Positions 1-8,023 of a DNA stretch of 16,517 nt are shown piece by piece. The position numbers and the translations under genes are program-made. The stretch's first letter is position 1. Every line of letters begins with the position of its first letter. Location of the stretch: the NCBI GenBank assembly GCA_017880705.1, contig JADGRS010000021.1, positions 1-16,517 on the forward strand, read 5' to 3'. Origin of the DNA: Burkholderiales bacterium. Lineage in GTDB: Bacteria; Pseudomonadota; Gammaproteobacteria; Burkholderiales; Usitatibacteraceae. Below the pieces are notes generated by a model. The model worked only from the letters and a program-made list of their open reading frames with translations, searched no databases and was not told the origin of the DNA.

Positions 1-13
1 GGACAGTACTTTC

Positions 14-56
14 CGCCCGCGGGCGCCCCGCAGTTGCGGCATGCGGGGACTGCGGG
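14..56. repeat. Palindromic, hairpin-forming tract downstream of fba
   Basis: A 12-bp perfect palindrome, CGCCCGCGGGCG, lies at 14-25. It is followed by nested inverted repeats: CCCCGCA (26-32) with TGCGGGG (42-48), and alternatively CCCGCAGT (27-34) with ACTGCGGG (49-56). The tract starts 14 nt beyond the fba stop, so it would be transcribed as the 3' end of the fba message. It could act as a terminator or as a 3' stabilising structure, but no run of T follows it on the minus strand, so a classical Rho-independent terminator is not shown. Confidence 0.4.
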
Positions 57-69
57 CGAGCTCACGTGG

Positions 70-1092
70 CTAGGCCGCCTTCTTCTCGACCTCGGGAGTC
101 CACTGGCCTTTCGCGGCGAGGCCGTTCATGTGCGCGCGATGGAGGAAGGCCTTCTGCGCGGCGGCGACGTTGCCGGCGGAGCCGCGCCACGTGTTGAGCG
201 CGACCGCCTGCAGCGCGCGGCTGTAGCTGAACGTGAGCGGCCACGGCACCCCGCCCATGCGGTTCATCGCATCGAGGTGCGCGGTCGCGTTCTCGTCGGT
301 CTGCCCGCCCGAGAGGAACACGACGCCGGGAAGCGCGGCGGGAACGGTGCGCTTGAGGACGCGAACGGTGCGCTCCGCGACTTCCTTCACGCTCGCCTGC
401 TTCGGGTTGTCCTTGCCCGACACCGCCATGCTCGCCTTGAGGATCACGTGCTCGAGCGACACGCCCTGCTGCTGCATCTCGTGGAAGAGGGTCTCGAGCG
501 TCTCCTCGTGCACCGCTTCGCTGCGCTCGGCGGAATGGGTGCCGTCGAGGAGCACCTCGGGCTCGACGATCGGCACGATGGAGGCTTCCTGGCAGATGGC
601 CGAGTAGCGCGCGAGGGCGTGGGCGTTCGCCTCGATGCACGCGCGCGTCGGGATACCCTCGCCGATGGTGATCACCGCGCGCCACTTGGCGAAGCGCGCG
701 CCCAGCTTGAAGTATTCCTGCATGCGCCCGGCGAGCTTGTCGAGACCCTCGGTCACCTTCTCGCCGGGATGCATCGCCATGTCCTGCGCGCCCGCGTCGA
801 CCTTGATGCCGGGAAGGATGCCGATCTTCTCGAGGTACTTGCCCATGTTCACGCCGTCCTTCGTGGACTGGCGCAGCGTCTCGTCGAAGAGGATCACGCC
901 GCTCACGTAGTCGGCGAGGCCCGGGGTGGTGAAGAGCATCTCGCGATAGACGCGGCGATTCTCCTCGGTGCACTCGACCTTGACGGAGTCGAAGCGCTTC
1001 TTGCAGGTGCCGGCACTTTCGTCGGCCGCGAGCAGGCCTTTGCCGTGGGCGACCATGGCGCGAGAGGTCTGCATGAGGATCTGGGTATCCAT
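70..1092 (-). CDS. fba: Class I fructose-bisphosphate aldolase
   Basis: This 340-residue protein cleaves fructose 1,6-bisphosphate to dihydroxyacetone phosphate and glyceraldehyde 3-phosphate, and does the reverse in gluconeogenesis, in the cytoplasm. It is the metal-independent, Schiff-base type related to animal and plant aldolases. Visible active-site segments are LLAADES (20-26, with the family Asp at 25), GIKVDAG (96-102), KWR (136-138), IVEPEVLLDG (175-184), VILKASM (216-222, Schiff-base Lys219), FLSGGQ (259-264) and WPLTFSYSRALQ (284-295). The length is slightly below the usual 350-365 because the N-terminus is short. ATG at 1092 is preceded by AGGA seven nt upstream; the stop is TAG. 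It lies 102 nt downstream of pyk and closes the glycolytic cluster. A separate promoter is possible (see the -10 entry). A class I enzyme here is notable, because the aldolase beside pyk in many betaproteobacteria is class II. Confidence 0.96.
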   Translation of the reverse strand: MDTQILMQTSRAMVAHGKGLLAADESAGTCKKRFDSVKVECTEENRRVYREMLFTTPGLADYVSGVILFDETLRQSTKDGVNMGKYLEKIGILPGIKVDAGAQDMAMHPGEKVTEGLDKLAGRMQEYFKLGARFAKWRAVITIGEGIPTRACIEANAHALARYSAICQEASIVPIVEPEVLLDGTHSAERSEAVHEETLETLFHEMQQQGVSLEHVILKASMAVSGKDNPKQASVKEVAERTVRVLKRTVPAALPGVVFLSGGQTDENATAHLDAMNRMGGVPWPLTFSYSRALQAVALNTWRGSAGNVAAAQKAFLHRAHMNGLAAKGQWTPEVEKKAA

Positions 1093-1155
1093 GAGAGTGT
1101 CCTGGCGATCGTTGGAAGTGAACTGGGATTGTCGACGTGCTTCTTCGAGCTTCGT

Positions 1156-1161
1156 ATTTTA
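1156..1161 (-). promoter_or_regulatory. Candidate -10 element (TAAAAT) for fba
   Basis: On the minus strand TAAAAT followed by ACG lies about 64 nt upstream of the fba ATG, in the gap after pyk. No convincing -35 hexamer is seen at 16-18 nt spacing. The same TAAAATACG string occurs upstream of gap. This supports a secondary fba promoter but does not prove it. Confidence 0.3.
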
Positions 1162-1194
1162 CCGCGCGCGAGCATTTCGCGAACGCGCCGCTGC

Positions 1195-2637
1195 CTATCC
1201 TCCGCGATGCTCGCCGACCTTCACGATCTTCATCGTGTTGGTGCCGCCGGATTTCCCGATGGGCTCGCCGATGGTGAGCACGATGATGTCCCCGGGTTGC
1301 ACGACCCCGTTGGCGAGCAGCACCGCCTCGGCCTCGGCGAGCAGCTCCTCGCGATCGTGGCCGACGTACTTCACCATGAGCGGGAAGACGTCGCGGAAGA
1401 GCGTGCAGCGATAGCGCGTGAAGGTCTGCGCGGTGAGCGCGTAGATGGGAACGCCGCAATTCAGGCGCGACATCCACAGCGCCGTCGAGCCGGACTCGGT
1501 CAACGACGCGATCGCCTTCACCTTCAGGTGATACGCGGTGAAGAGCGCCGCCATCGCGATCGACTGGTCCACGCGCGTGAAGACGCGGTCGAGGAATTCG
1601 CTCTCGAGCGTGACCGGATGCGATTTTTCGGCCTCGATACAGATGCGGTTCATCGCCGCGATCGTCTCGACGGGATACATGCCCGAGGCCGATTCCGCCG
1701 ACAGCATCACCGCGTCGGTGCCGTCGAGCACGGCGTTCGCCACGTCGGAGACTTCCGCGCGCGTGGGCACCGGGCTCGAGATCATCGACTCCATCATCTG
1801 GGTCGCAGTGATGGTGAGCTTGTTCATCTGGCGGGCGAGGCGAATCATGCGTTTCTGCAGCGCGGGAACCGTCGCATCTCCCACTTCCACCGCGAGATCG
1901 CCGCGAGCGACCATGATGCCGTCGCACGCGTTCATGATGTCCTCGAGGGCGGGGATCGCCTCGGCGCGCTCGATCTTGGCGATGAGCATCGCGTGGCCGC
2001 CCGCGGCGCGCAGCAGCTCGCGGGCCATGTACATGTCCGCGCCGCTCTTCGGGAACGACACCGCGACGTAGTCGACCTTCATCTGCGCGGCGGTGCGGAT
2101 GTCGTCGATGTCCTTGGGCGTGAGCGCCGGCGCCGTGAGGCCGCCGCCCTGGCGGTTGATGCCCTTGTTGTTGGAGAGCGTGCCGCCATGGCGCGTGACG
2201 GTGCGGATCTCGGTGCCGTCCACCTTCACCACGTCGAGGACGAGCTTGCCGTCGTCGAGGAGCAGCACGTCGCCCGCCTTCACGTCGCGCGGCAGCTCCT
2301 TGTAGTCGAGGCCCACGCGGGCTTGGTCCCCCATCGTCACGGTCGCATCGAGCGTGAAGGGGTCGCCCGTCTTCAGATGGATCTTGCCGTCCTTGAACTT
2401 GCCGACGCGGATCTTGGGGCCCTGCAAGTCCGCCATGATGCCGACGGCCTTTCCCACCTTGCGGCAGGTCTCGCGCACCAGCGCCGCGCGCTTGATGTGG
2501 TCCTCGGCCGTGCCGTGGGAGAAGTTGAGGCGGACCACGTCGACGCCCGCGAGGAACATGCGCTCAAGGACCGCGGCGTCGCTCGACGAAGGCCCGAGGG
2601 TGGCGACGATCTTGGTGCTGCGCTGGGCTGCGGCCAT
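1195..2637 (-). CDS. pyk: Pyruvate kinase
   Basis: Pyruvate kinase converts phosphoenolpyruvate and ADP to pyruvate and ATP, the last step of glycolysis. The 480-residue product has the full family layout. RLNFSHG lies near residues 36-42 and LQGPKIRVG near 71-79. A B-domain region covers roughly 80-180. KIER with catalytic Lys221 is followed by DGIMVARGDLAVEVG (239-253) and the ITATQMMESM signature (276-285). The C-terminal domain ends around GDIIVLTIGEPIG, as in bacterial type II enzymes. The frame stays open far upstream, but the start is set by ATG at 2637. That ATG overlaps the pgk stop (TGATG) and has AAGGA five nt upstream inside the end of pgk. The stop is TAG. Translation is probably coupled to pgk. 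All key residues seen are intact. Confidence 0.97.
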   Translation of the reverse strand: MAAAQRSTKIVATLGPSSSDAAVLERMFLAGVDVVRLNFSHGTAEDHIKRAALVRETCRKVGKAVGIMADLQGPKIRVGKFKDGKIHLKTGDPFTLDATVTMGDQARVGLDYKELPRDVKAGDVLLLDDGKLVLDVVKVDGTEIRTVTRHGGTLSNNKGINRQGGGLTAPALTPKDIDDIRTAAQMKVDYVAVSFPKSGADMYMARELLRAAGGHAMLIAKIERAEAIPALEDIMNACDGIMVARGDLAVEVGDATVPALQKRMIRLARQMNKLTITATQMMESMISSPVPTRAEVSDVANAVLDGTDAVMLSAESASGMYPVETIAAMNRICIEAEKSHPVTLESEFLDRVFTRVDQSIAMAALFTAYHLKVKAIASLTESGSTALWMSRLNCGVPIYALTAQTFTRYRCTLFRDVFPLMVKYVGHDREELLAEAEAVLLANGVVQPGDIIVLTIGEPIGKSGGTNTMKIVKVGEHRGG

Positions 2638-3809
2638 CACCTTCCTTCGCGAGCGCGGCGCTCGAGGATATCGACGGCGGGAAGCGTCCGGCCCTCGAGG
2701 AATTCGAGGAAAGCGCCGCCGCCCGTGGAAATGTAGCCGATCTTGTCGGTCACGCCGTACTTGGCGATCGCCGCGAGCGTGTCTCCGCCGCCGGCGATGG
2801 AGAAGGCCTTCGAGGATGCGATCGCTTCGGCCACGGTGCGGGTGCCGTTGCCGAACGCGTCGAACTCGAAGACGCCCACGGGCCCGTTCCAGACTATGGT
2901 TCCGGCTTCCTGCAGGAGCTTCGCGTAGCGCGCGGAAGTCTCCGGGCCGATGTCGAGGATCATGTCGTCGTCGTCGACCTCGCGCGCGGGCTTCGTTTGC
3001 GCGGGCGTATCGGCGGCGAAGCTCCTGCCGCAAACCACGTCGGTGGGAATCGGCACCGCCGCGCCGCGTGCCTCCATCAGCACCAGGATCTCCTTCGCCT
3101 CGGGCGCGAGATCCGCCTCGCAAAGCGACTTGCCGATAGGCAGGCCCGCGGCGAGCATAAAGGTGTTGGCGATGCCGCCGCCCACGATGAGCTGGTCGAC
3201 CCTCGCCGAGAGCGACTTCAGGATCGTGAGCTTGGTCGACACCTTCGACCCCGCGACGATCGCGACCAGCGGGCGCTTCGGCTTCGCGAGCGCGCGGCCG
3301 AGCGCGTCGATCTCCGCCGCGAGGAGCGGCCCGGCGCACGCCACCTTCGCGTACTGCGCCACGCCGTGGGTCGAGGCTTCCGCGCGATGGGCGGTGCCGA
3401 ACGCGTCGTTCACGTAGACGTCGCAGAGCGCGGCGTACTTGCGCGCGAGCGTCTCGTCGTCCTTCTTCTCGCCCTTGTTGAAGCGGCAGTTCTCGAGGAG
3501 GACCATCTCGCCCGGCTTCACGTCGACGCCTTCCACCCAGTCGCGCTTCAACGCCACCTCGCGGCCCAGGAGCTCGCCGATCCGCTTCGCGACGGGCGCG
3601 AGTGAGTCCGCCTCGGAGAATTCGCCTTCCTTCGGCCGGCCGAGGTGCGACGTCGCCATCACCGCCGCGCCCTTGGCGAGGGCGAGCTTGTAGGCAGCGA
3701 TCGAGGCGCGGATGCGTGTGTCGTCGGTGATCTTCCCGGCGTCGTCCATCGGCACGTTCAGGTCGGAGCGGATGAAGACGCGCCGGCCGGCGAGATCGAG
3801 CTCCGCCAT
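2637..3809 (-). CDS. pgk: Phosphoglycerate kinase
   Basis: Phosphoglycerate kinase transfers the acyl phosphate of 1,3-bisphosphoglycerate, made by Gap, to ADP, giving 3-phosphoglycerate and ATP. The protein has 390 residues, normal for bacteria. Recognisable segments are RSDLNVP (14-20), TSHLGRP (53-59), [11 protein letters not shown] (104-114), NDAFGTAHR (134-142), AGSKVSTK (186-193, where GGSKVSTK is more common), [11 protein letters not shown] (305-315), GGGDT (340-344) and [13 protein letters not shown] (361-373). The start is ATG at 3809, giving the expected [15 protein letters not shown]-terminus. The open frame continues upstream over gap but has no homology there. No strong Shine-Dalgarno sequence is present (only AGG directly before ATG), so coupling to gap, 14 nt upstream, is likely. 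Confidence 0.97.
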   Translation of the reverse strand: MAELDLAGRRVFIRSDLNVPMDDAGKITDDTRIRASIAAYKLALAKGAAVMATSHLGRPKEGEFSEADSLAPVAKRIGELLGREVALKRDWVEGVDVKPGEMVLLENCRFNKGEKKDDETLARKYAALCDVYVNDAFGTAHRAEASTHGVAQYAKVACAGPLLAAEIDALGRALAKPKRPLVAIVAGSKVSTKLTILKSLSARVDQLIVGGGIANTFMLAAGLPIGKSLCEADLAPEAKEILVLMEARGAAVPIPTDVVCGRSFAADTPAQTKPAREVDDDDMILDIGPETSARYAKLLQEAGTIVWNGPVGVFEFDAFGNGTRTVAEAIASSKAFSIAGGGDTLAAIAKYGVTDKIGYISTGGGAFLEFLEGRTLPAVDILERRAREGR

Positions 3810-3823
3810 CCTGAGAATGCTGG

Positions 3824-4837
3824 TCACTTCGCTTGCATCAATGCGAGCGTGACGTCGAGCATGCGGTTGGAGAAGCCCCACTCGTTGTCGTACCAGCTGC
3901 AGACCTTCACCAGCCGGCCCGACACCTTGGTGAGCGTCGCGTCGAAGATCGACGAGCGCGGGTCGTGGTTGAAATCGACCGAGACCAGGGGCCCCGTGCT
4001 GTATCCGAGGATGCCCTTCAGGTCGCCCGCCTCGGAGGCCTTCTTCATGATCGAGTTCACCTCGTCGGCGGTCGTGTCGCGCGCGGCGACGAAGGAGAGG
4101 TCGACCAGCGAGACGTTGATGGTCGGCACGCGGATCGCGAAGCCGTCGAGCTTGCCGTTCAGCTCCGGCAGCACCAGGCCCACGGCCGCGGCGGCGCCGG
4201 TCTTGGCGGGAATCATCGAGTGCGTCGCCGAGCGCGCGCGCCGCAGGTCCTCGTGGAAGACGTCGACCAGCACCTGGTCGTTGGTGTACGCGTGGATCGT
4301 CGTCATGAGCCCGTTCACCAAGCCGATTGCATCGTGCAGCGGCTTCACCAGCGGCGCGAGGCAGTTGGTGGTGCACGACGCGTTGGAGATCACGGTGTGC
4401 GAGCTCTTCAGCGTCTTGTGGTTCACGCCGTAGACCACGGTCGCGTCGACGTCCTTGCCGCCGGGCGCGGAGATGATCACCTTCTTCGCGCCGCCGCGGA
4501 TGTGCGCCGAGGCCTTTTCCTTGGTGGTGAAGAAGCCGGTGCTTTCGAGCACCACGTCGACGCCGAGGCTTCCCCAGGGAATCTGCGCCGGGTCGCGCTG
4601 CGCGAACACGCGGATGCGATCGCCGTTCACCACCATGTGGTCGCCGTCGACCTTCACTTCGCCGGGAAACTTGCCGTGGGTCGTGTCGTAGCGCGTGAGG
4701 TGCGCGTTGGTCTCGACGGGGCCGAGGTCGTTCAGCGCGACGATCGCGATGTCGTGGGACTTGTTGTCTTCGTAGTGCGAGCGAAGGATGTTGCGGCCGA
4801 TTCGGCCGTAGCCGTTGATGGCGACGCGGACGGTCAT
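3824..4837 (-). CDS. gap: Glyceraldehyde-3-phosphate dehydrogenase
   Basis: This enzyme oxidises and phosphorylates glyceraldehyde 3-phosphate to 1,3-bisphosphoglycerate with NAD(P)+. The 337-residue protein opens with the Rossmann motif INGYGRIGR (7-15). LND at 35-37 fits an NAD-preferring enzyme. The catalytic motif [12 protein letters not shown] contains Cys155, and [10 protein letters not shown] holds the partner His182. [13 protein letters not shown] (314-326) is the usual C-terminal signature. The chosen start is ATG at 4837, giving [12 protein letters not shown]; a 29-codon upstream extension has no family match. GGAG lies ten nt upstream. It is the first gene of the compact gap-pgk-pyk block. 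Erythrose-4-phosphate dehydrogenase (Epd) is the main alternative, but the glycolytic context favours Gap. It lies 478 nt from the GNAT gene, so it probably has its own promoter. Confidence 0.96.
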   Translation of the reverse strand: MTVRVAINGYGRIGRNILRSHYEDNKSHDIAIVALNDLGPVETNAHLTRYDTTHGKFPGEVKVDGDHMVVNGDRIRVFAQRDPAQIPWGSLGVDVVLESTGFFTTKEKASAHIRGGAKKVIISAPGGKDVDATVVYGVNHKTLKSSHTVISNASCTTNCLAPLVKPLHDAIGLVNGLMTTIHAYTNDQVLVDVFHEDLRRARSATHSMIPAKTGAAAAVGLVLPELNGKLDGFAIRVPTINVSLVDLSFVAARDTTADEVNSIMKKASEAGDLKGILGYSTGPLVSVDFNHDPRSSIFDATLTKVSGRLVKVCSWYDNEWGFSNRMLDVTLALMQAK

Positions 4838-4878
4838 GGAAGTGGCGCTCCGGAGGAAAGACGCGGGGAGAGATCCGT

Positions 4879-4884
4879 ATTTTA
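4879..4884 (-). promoter_or_regulatory. Candidate -10 element (TAAAAT) for gap
   Basis: TAAAATACG on the minus strand lies about 42 nt upstream of the gap ATG and matches the string seen upstream of fba. No good -35 hexamer is visible. It is placed where a gap-pgk-pyk promoter is expected, because the upstream gene is almost half a kilobase away. Confidence 0.35.
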
Positions 4885-4924
4885 GCCGATCGCCATGACG
4901 GCTTTTTCTGCGAGGCCCCTGCAA

Positions 4925-5095
4925 CCGCGCAATCCGGGGGCGATGACGGTCTTCTCGAGCCGGGGGACCTCGGCCCTTCGGAGGGGAGGGATCTCGCTAC
5001 TTACAATAGCGCTCGGATTCGTGGTGCGTCTTCTCTCGTGCGGCGAGCGGGGCACCCCCTCTCGAGAAGACCGGCATCGCCCCCGGATTGTGCGG
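4925..5095. repeat. 35-bp near-perfect inverted repeat around a 101-bp centre (MITE- or REP-like element)
   Basis: The left arm is 4925-4959 and the right arm 5061-5095. The reverse complement of the right arm matches the left arm at 33 of 35 positions; the two differences are at 4929 and 4946. Each arm contains the core AATCCGGGGGCGATG and ends at the centre in CTTCTCGAG. The 101-bp centre has no recognised coding function. Pairing weakens but may continue just inside the arms. In an RNA read through from the GNAT gene to gap the arms would form a very stable stem. The form resembles a small non-autonomous mobile element or a palindromic intergenic repeat. No flanking target-site duplication was identified. 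Confidence 0.75.
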
Positions 5096-5315
5096 CTTGA
5101 TAAACCTCGCTCGAGAAGGAATGCCCGCTGTCCGCATCGCCACCAGTGTGTGAGTTGTTCGCCCAAAAGAACGGCGATGCTGGCGCGTTTCGCATCCGCA
5201 GACCGTGACAAGGGGCTGCCCACGCCCTATCACGCGGTGATGCGAGGAGCATCGGAGCAGAACACTTTCAAATACCGGGGATGACTCGTCCTCGCCTGCA
5301 TCAAACCGCGCCTGT

Positions 5316-5855
5316 TTAGCCGTCGTCGACGACAACCAACGAAGTCAGGTCATGCCAGCCGTAGGCGATCTCGGCGAAGTCGTGGCGCCCCAGGCGCTCG
5401 ACCTTTTCGCGCACCTGCTCGCCGCCGAGCGTCTCGTAGAAGAGGCGCGCGCGGTTGGCCTTGAGCACCCACAGGTACAGCCCGAAGATCGCATGTCGCA
5501 CGAAGTGGCGCGCGCAGGCGCGCACCAGCTCGCGCCCGACGCCGCGCCGCTGCTGGGATTGGAGGACGTAGAGCGCGTAGATCTCGCCGTCGAGGCCGTC
5601 GATGGGGCCGCGCGCCGGTCCGCACGAGGCGAAGCCGATGACCTTTCCCGCGCGCTCCGCGATCCACGTGGCCGACTCGCCCGACGAGTTCACGAGCCTG
5701 CGCTGCCACGCGGTGGCGTCGCGCTCGCCGATGCTCGTGATGACGTCGAGCGGCAGGATGCCCGCGTAGGCGGTGCGCCACGTCTCGCGCTGCACGCGCG
5801 CGATCGCTTCGGCGTCGACCACCCCGGCGGCGCGCACGACGAGCCGAGCCGCCAT
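5316..5855 (-). CDS. GNAT-family N-acetyltransferase
   Basis: The 179-residue protein belongs to the Gcn5-related N-acetyltransferases, which move the acetyl group of acetyl-CoA to an amine. The substrate cannot be told from the sequence. Support comes from the acceptor-side start RETWRTAYAGILP (23-35), a beta-strand pair around WIAERAGKVIGFASCG (64-79), then EIYALYVLQSQQRRGVGREL (91-110), whose QRRGVG loop binds the CoA pyrophosphate, and the C-terminal WVLKANRARLFYETLGG (129-145). The start is ATG at 5855, one nt after the tkt stop (TGAGATG); no Shine-Dalgarno is seen, so translational coupling to tkt is likely. The stop is TAA. Its place in a carbon-metabolism cluster may be chance, or it could acetylate a small molecule or protein tied to that pathway; this is inference only. 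Confidence 0.88.
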   Translation of the reverse strand: MAARLVVRAAGVVDAEAIARVQRETWRTAYAGILPLDVITSIGERDATAWQRRLVNSSGESATWIAERAGKVIGFASCGPARGPIDGLDGEIYALYVLQSQQRRGVGRELVRACARHFVRHAIFGLYLWVLKANRARLFYETLGGEQVREKVERLGRHDFAEIAYGWHDLTSLVVVDDG

Positions 5856-5856
5856 C

Positions 5857-7863
5857 TCAGGCGAGGCGCTTCACCGCGGCGACCACGTGCTCCGCGTCGA
5901 TACCGAGGAACCGGTACACGTCCGGGGCGGGAGCCGATTCGCCGAAGCGGTCGATGCCGATCACGTCGCCCTCGAGGCCCACGTACTTGCGCCAGTAATC
6001 GGTGACGCCCGCTTCGATCGCGACTCGCGGCAGCCCCTTCGGCAGCACGCTCGCGCGCCACGCGGCATCCTGACGGTCGAAGACGCTCGTGCACGGCATG
6101 GAGACGACGCGCGCCGCGATTCCCGCTTCCGCGAGCGACTTCTGCGCGGCGATGGCGATGGACACCTCCGACCCGGTGGCGATGATGACCGCGCGGGGAG
6201 CGCCCGCCTCTTCGGCGAGGACATAGCCGCCGCGGCGGATCGCGGCGATCGCCTCGGCGGAGCGCTTGACGAAAGGCAGCGTCTGGCGCGAGAGCGCGAG
6301 CGAGGTCGGCCCCTTGTGCTCGATCGCCAGCGCCCATGCAACCGCGGTCTCGACCGTATCGCAGGGCCGCCACACTTCCATGCCGGGAATGAGCCTGAGG
6401 CTCGAGAGGTGCTCGACCGCCTGGTGCGTGGGCCCGTCTTCGCCCAGGCCGATGGAATCGTGGGTGAACACGAAGATGTTGCGCGCCTTCATCAACGCGG
6501 CCATGCGCAGCGCGTTGCGCGAATAGTCCGAGAACGTGAGGAAGGTTCCCGAGTACGGAATGAAGCCGCCATGCAGCGCGAGGCCGTTGCCGATCGCCGC
6601 CATGCCGAACTCGCGCACCCCGAAGTAGATGTAGTTGCCATCCTCGGTCGTCGTGACGGGCTTCGAGCCGGACCACATCGTGAGGTTCGAGCCGGTGAGG
6701 TCGGCCGAGCCGCCGAGGAGCTCCGGCAGGCGCGGGCCGATCGCTTCCAGCGCGAGCTGCGAGGCCTTGCGGCTCGCGACGCTCTCGGCCTTCTCGTTCG
6801 CGCTCTTGACGAGGGCGGCGACGATTTCGCTCCAGCCGGTGGGGAGCTCGCCCGCGATGCGCCGCTTGAACTCGCGCGCCAGGTCGGGATGAGCCTTCTC
6901 GTAGGCGGCGAAGCGCGCGTTCCACTCGCCTTCGATCGTTGCGCCCTTCGCGGTCGCATCCCACGCGCGATAGACCGAGTCGGGAATCTCGAAGGGGGGG
7001 TACTTCCAGCCGAGCGCCACGCGCGTCGCGGCGACCTCCGCCTCGCCCAATGCCTCGCCGTGAGCCTTGGCTGTTCCCGCGCGGTGCGGCGAGCCAAAGC
7101 CGATCACCGTCTTGCAGCAGACGAGCGTGGGCTTGCCGTTCCCGGCGCGCGCCTTCTCGATGGCCGCGGCGATCGCCGCCGGGTCGTTGCCGCCGACGTC
7201 CGGGATCACGTTCCAGCCGTACGCCGCGAAGCGCTTCGGCGTGTCGTCGCGGAACCATCCGGCGACCTTCCCGTCGATGGAGATTCCGTTGTCGTCGTAG
7301 ATCGCCACGAGCTTGCCGAGGCCGAGCACCCCGGCGAGCGAGCACGCCTCGTGGGAAATTCCTTCCATGAGGCAGCCGTCGCCGACGAACACGTAGGTGA
7401 AGTGATCGACGATCCCGTGGCCGGGCCGGTTGAACTCGGCGGCGAGGAGGCGCTCGGCCAGCGCGAAGCCGACCGCGTTCGCAAGTCCCTGGCCCAGGGG
7501 CCCGGTCGTGGTCTCGACGCCGGGCGTGAGGCCGTATTCCGGATGCCCCGGGGTGCGCGAATGGAGCTTGCGGAAGTTGCGGATCTCCTCCATCGGCAGG
7601 TCGTAGCCGGTGAGATGCAGGAGGGCGTACTGCAGCATCGAGCCGTGCCCGTTGGAAAGCACGAAGCGGTCGCGGTCGGGCCACGCGGGATTCTTCGGAT
7701 TGAAGCGCAGGAACCGGCGCCACAGCACTTCGGCGATCTCGGCCATGCCCATCGGCATGCCGGGGTGGCCGGAGTTGGCCTTCTGCACGGCATCCATCGC
7801 GAGGGCGCGAATGGCGTTTACGACATCGGCGTGGGATGCTTGCTGCGTGGGGGTATCGGGCAT
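5857..7863 (-). CDS. tkt: Transketolase
   Basis: Transketolase moves two-carbon ketol units between sugar phosphates with thiamine diphosphate and a divalent metal. It links the pentose phosphate pathway (or the Calvin cycle) to glycolysis. The 668-residue length is typical (E. coli has 663). The N-terminal ThDP region shows [12 protein letters not shown] (28-39), [15 protein letters not shown] (69-83), [14 protein letters not shown] (119-132) and the GDG motif [13 protein letters not shown] (161-173) ending with DDN (190-192). The middle pyrimidine domain has [12 protein letters not shown] and [16 protein letters not shown], and the C-terminal domain carries a VIIATGSEV segment. ATG at 7863 gives [15 protein letters not shown]; no clear Shine-Dalgarno precedes it. 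It is the first gene of the minus-strand cluster and diverges from speD. No Rubisco gene is in the window, so autotrophy cannot be inferred. Confidence 0.97.
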   Translation of the reverse strand: MPDTPTQQASHADVVNAIRALAMDAVQKANSGHPGMPMGMAEIAEVLWRRFLRFNPKNPAWPDRDRFVLSNGHGSMLQYALLHLTGYDLPMEEIRNFRKLHSRTPGHPEYGLTPGVETTTGPLGQGLANAVGFALAERLLAAEFNRPGHGIVDHFTYVFVGDGCLMEGISHEACSLAGVLGLGKLVAIYDDNGISIDGKVAGWFRDDTPKRFAAYGWNVIPDVGGNDPAAIAAAIEKARAGNGKPTLVCCKTVIGFGSPHRAGTAKAHGEALGEAEVAATRVALGWKYPPFEIPDSVYRAWDATAKGATIEGEWNARFAAYEKAHPDLAREFKRRIAGELPTGWSEIVAALVKSANEKAESVASRKASQLALEAIGPRLPELLGGSADLTGSNLTMWSGSKPVTTTEDGNYIYFGVREFGMAAIGNGLALHGGFIPYSGTFLTFSDYSRNALRMAALMKARNIFVFTHDSIGLGEDGPTHQAVEHLSSLRLIPGMEVWRPCDTVETAVAWALAIEHKGPTSLALSRQTLPFVKRSAEAIAAIRRGGYVLAEEAGAPRAVIIATGSEVSIAIAAQKSLAEAGIAARVVSMPCTSVFDRQDAAWRASVLPKGLPRVAIEAGVTDYWRKYVGLEGDVIGIDRFGESAPAPDVYRFLGIDAEHVVAAVKRLA

Positions 7864-7921
7864 CGGAAGGTTTCGAAGAATGGCGCGAGGAAAGGCCGGA
7901 GTCGCATGAAAACGCTGTACG

Positions 7922-7937
7922 TGGCACGGCTTATGCG
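7922..7937 (+). promoter_or_regulatory. Possible sigma-54-like -24/-12 element upstream of speD
   Basis: TGGCACGGCTTATGCG has GG at 7923-7924 and GC at 7935-7936, separated by exactly ten nt as sigma-54 holoenzyme requires. It differs from the consensus TGGCACGRNNNTTGCW mainly by A for T before TGC. It would start transcription roughly 155 nt before speD. A match of this quality could arise by chance in a sequence of this size, and it overlaps sigma-70-like strings. Confidence 0.25.
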
Positions 7938-7943
7938 ATTATA
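7938..7943 (-). promoter_or_regulatory. Candidate -10 element (TATAAT) for tkt
   Basis: A perfect TATAAT on the minus strand lies about 75 nt upstream of the tkt ATG in the divergent tkt/speD intergenic region. A matching -35 hexamer at 16-18 nt is not convincing. The overlapping plus-strand string TATACT (7940-7945) could serve as a -10 for speD, so the two divergent promoters may overlap. Confidence 0.4.
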
Positions 7944-8023
7944 CTTGCGCACTTTTTCACCGCGATATTTTTCGCTTGGGTAAACCTCTGCAAGAAGGAT
8001 TGCACCCGCCGCCCTGGGTCTAG

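Larger units (their letters stand above)
4838..5315. other. 478-nt intergenic region between the GNAT gene and gap
   Basis: This is the longest stretch without a supported gene. Several short open frames cross it in different frames on both strands, but none has a recognisable domain, a good ribosome binding site or a consistent start, so none is called. It holds the candidate gap -10 box, the large inverted repeat at 4925-5095, and a second short inverted repeat: GCATCGCC (5134-5141) with GGCGATGC (5173-5180). The motif CTCGAGAAG or its complement recurs three times (around 4951, 5061 and 5110), which suggests a composite or degenerate repeat. Confidence 0.7.

Noticed and set aside
34..2736. 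A 900-codon open frame on the plus strand opposite fba and pyk
   Set aside because: It is antisense to two certain enzymes. Its translation is dominated by Arg, His, Ala and Asp as expected for a shadow frame in GC-rich DNA, and it shows no domain.
1195..3339. A 714-codon frame that could be read as a fusion ending in pyruvate kinase
   Set aside because: Pyruvate kinase homology begins only at the ATG at 2637. The upstream part is out of frame with pgk and is just an open shadow frame.
3824..4837. Erythrose-4-phosphate dehydrogenase (Epd) instead of Gap
   Set aside because: Epd is a close relative, but the sequence has standard Gap signatures and the gene sits directly before pgk and pyk.
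4925..5095. Insertion sequence with transposase
   Set aside because: The element is too short for a transposase and has no coding signature; at most it is a non-autonomous repeat.
70..7863. Calvin-cycle (cbb) operon
   Set aside because: tkt, gap, pgk and an aldolase fit such an operon, but no Rubisco, phosphoribulokinase or cbbR gene is present and pyk is included. A glycolysis/pentose phosphate cluster is the simpler reading.
5690..7983. Long frames on both strands across tkt (745 and 736 codons)
   Set aside because: They are shadow frames of transketolase, with no recognised domain and skewed composition.
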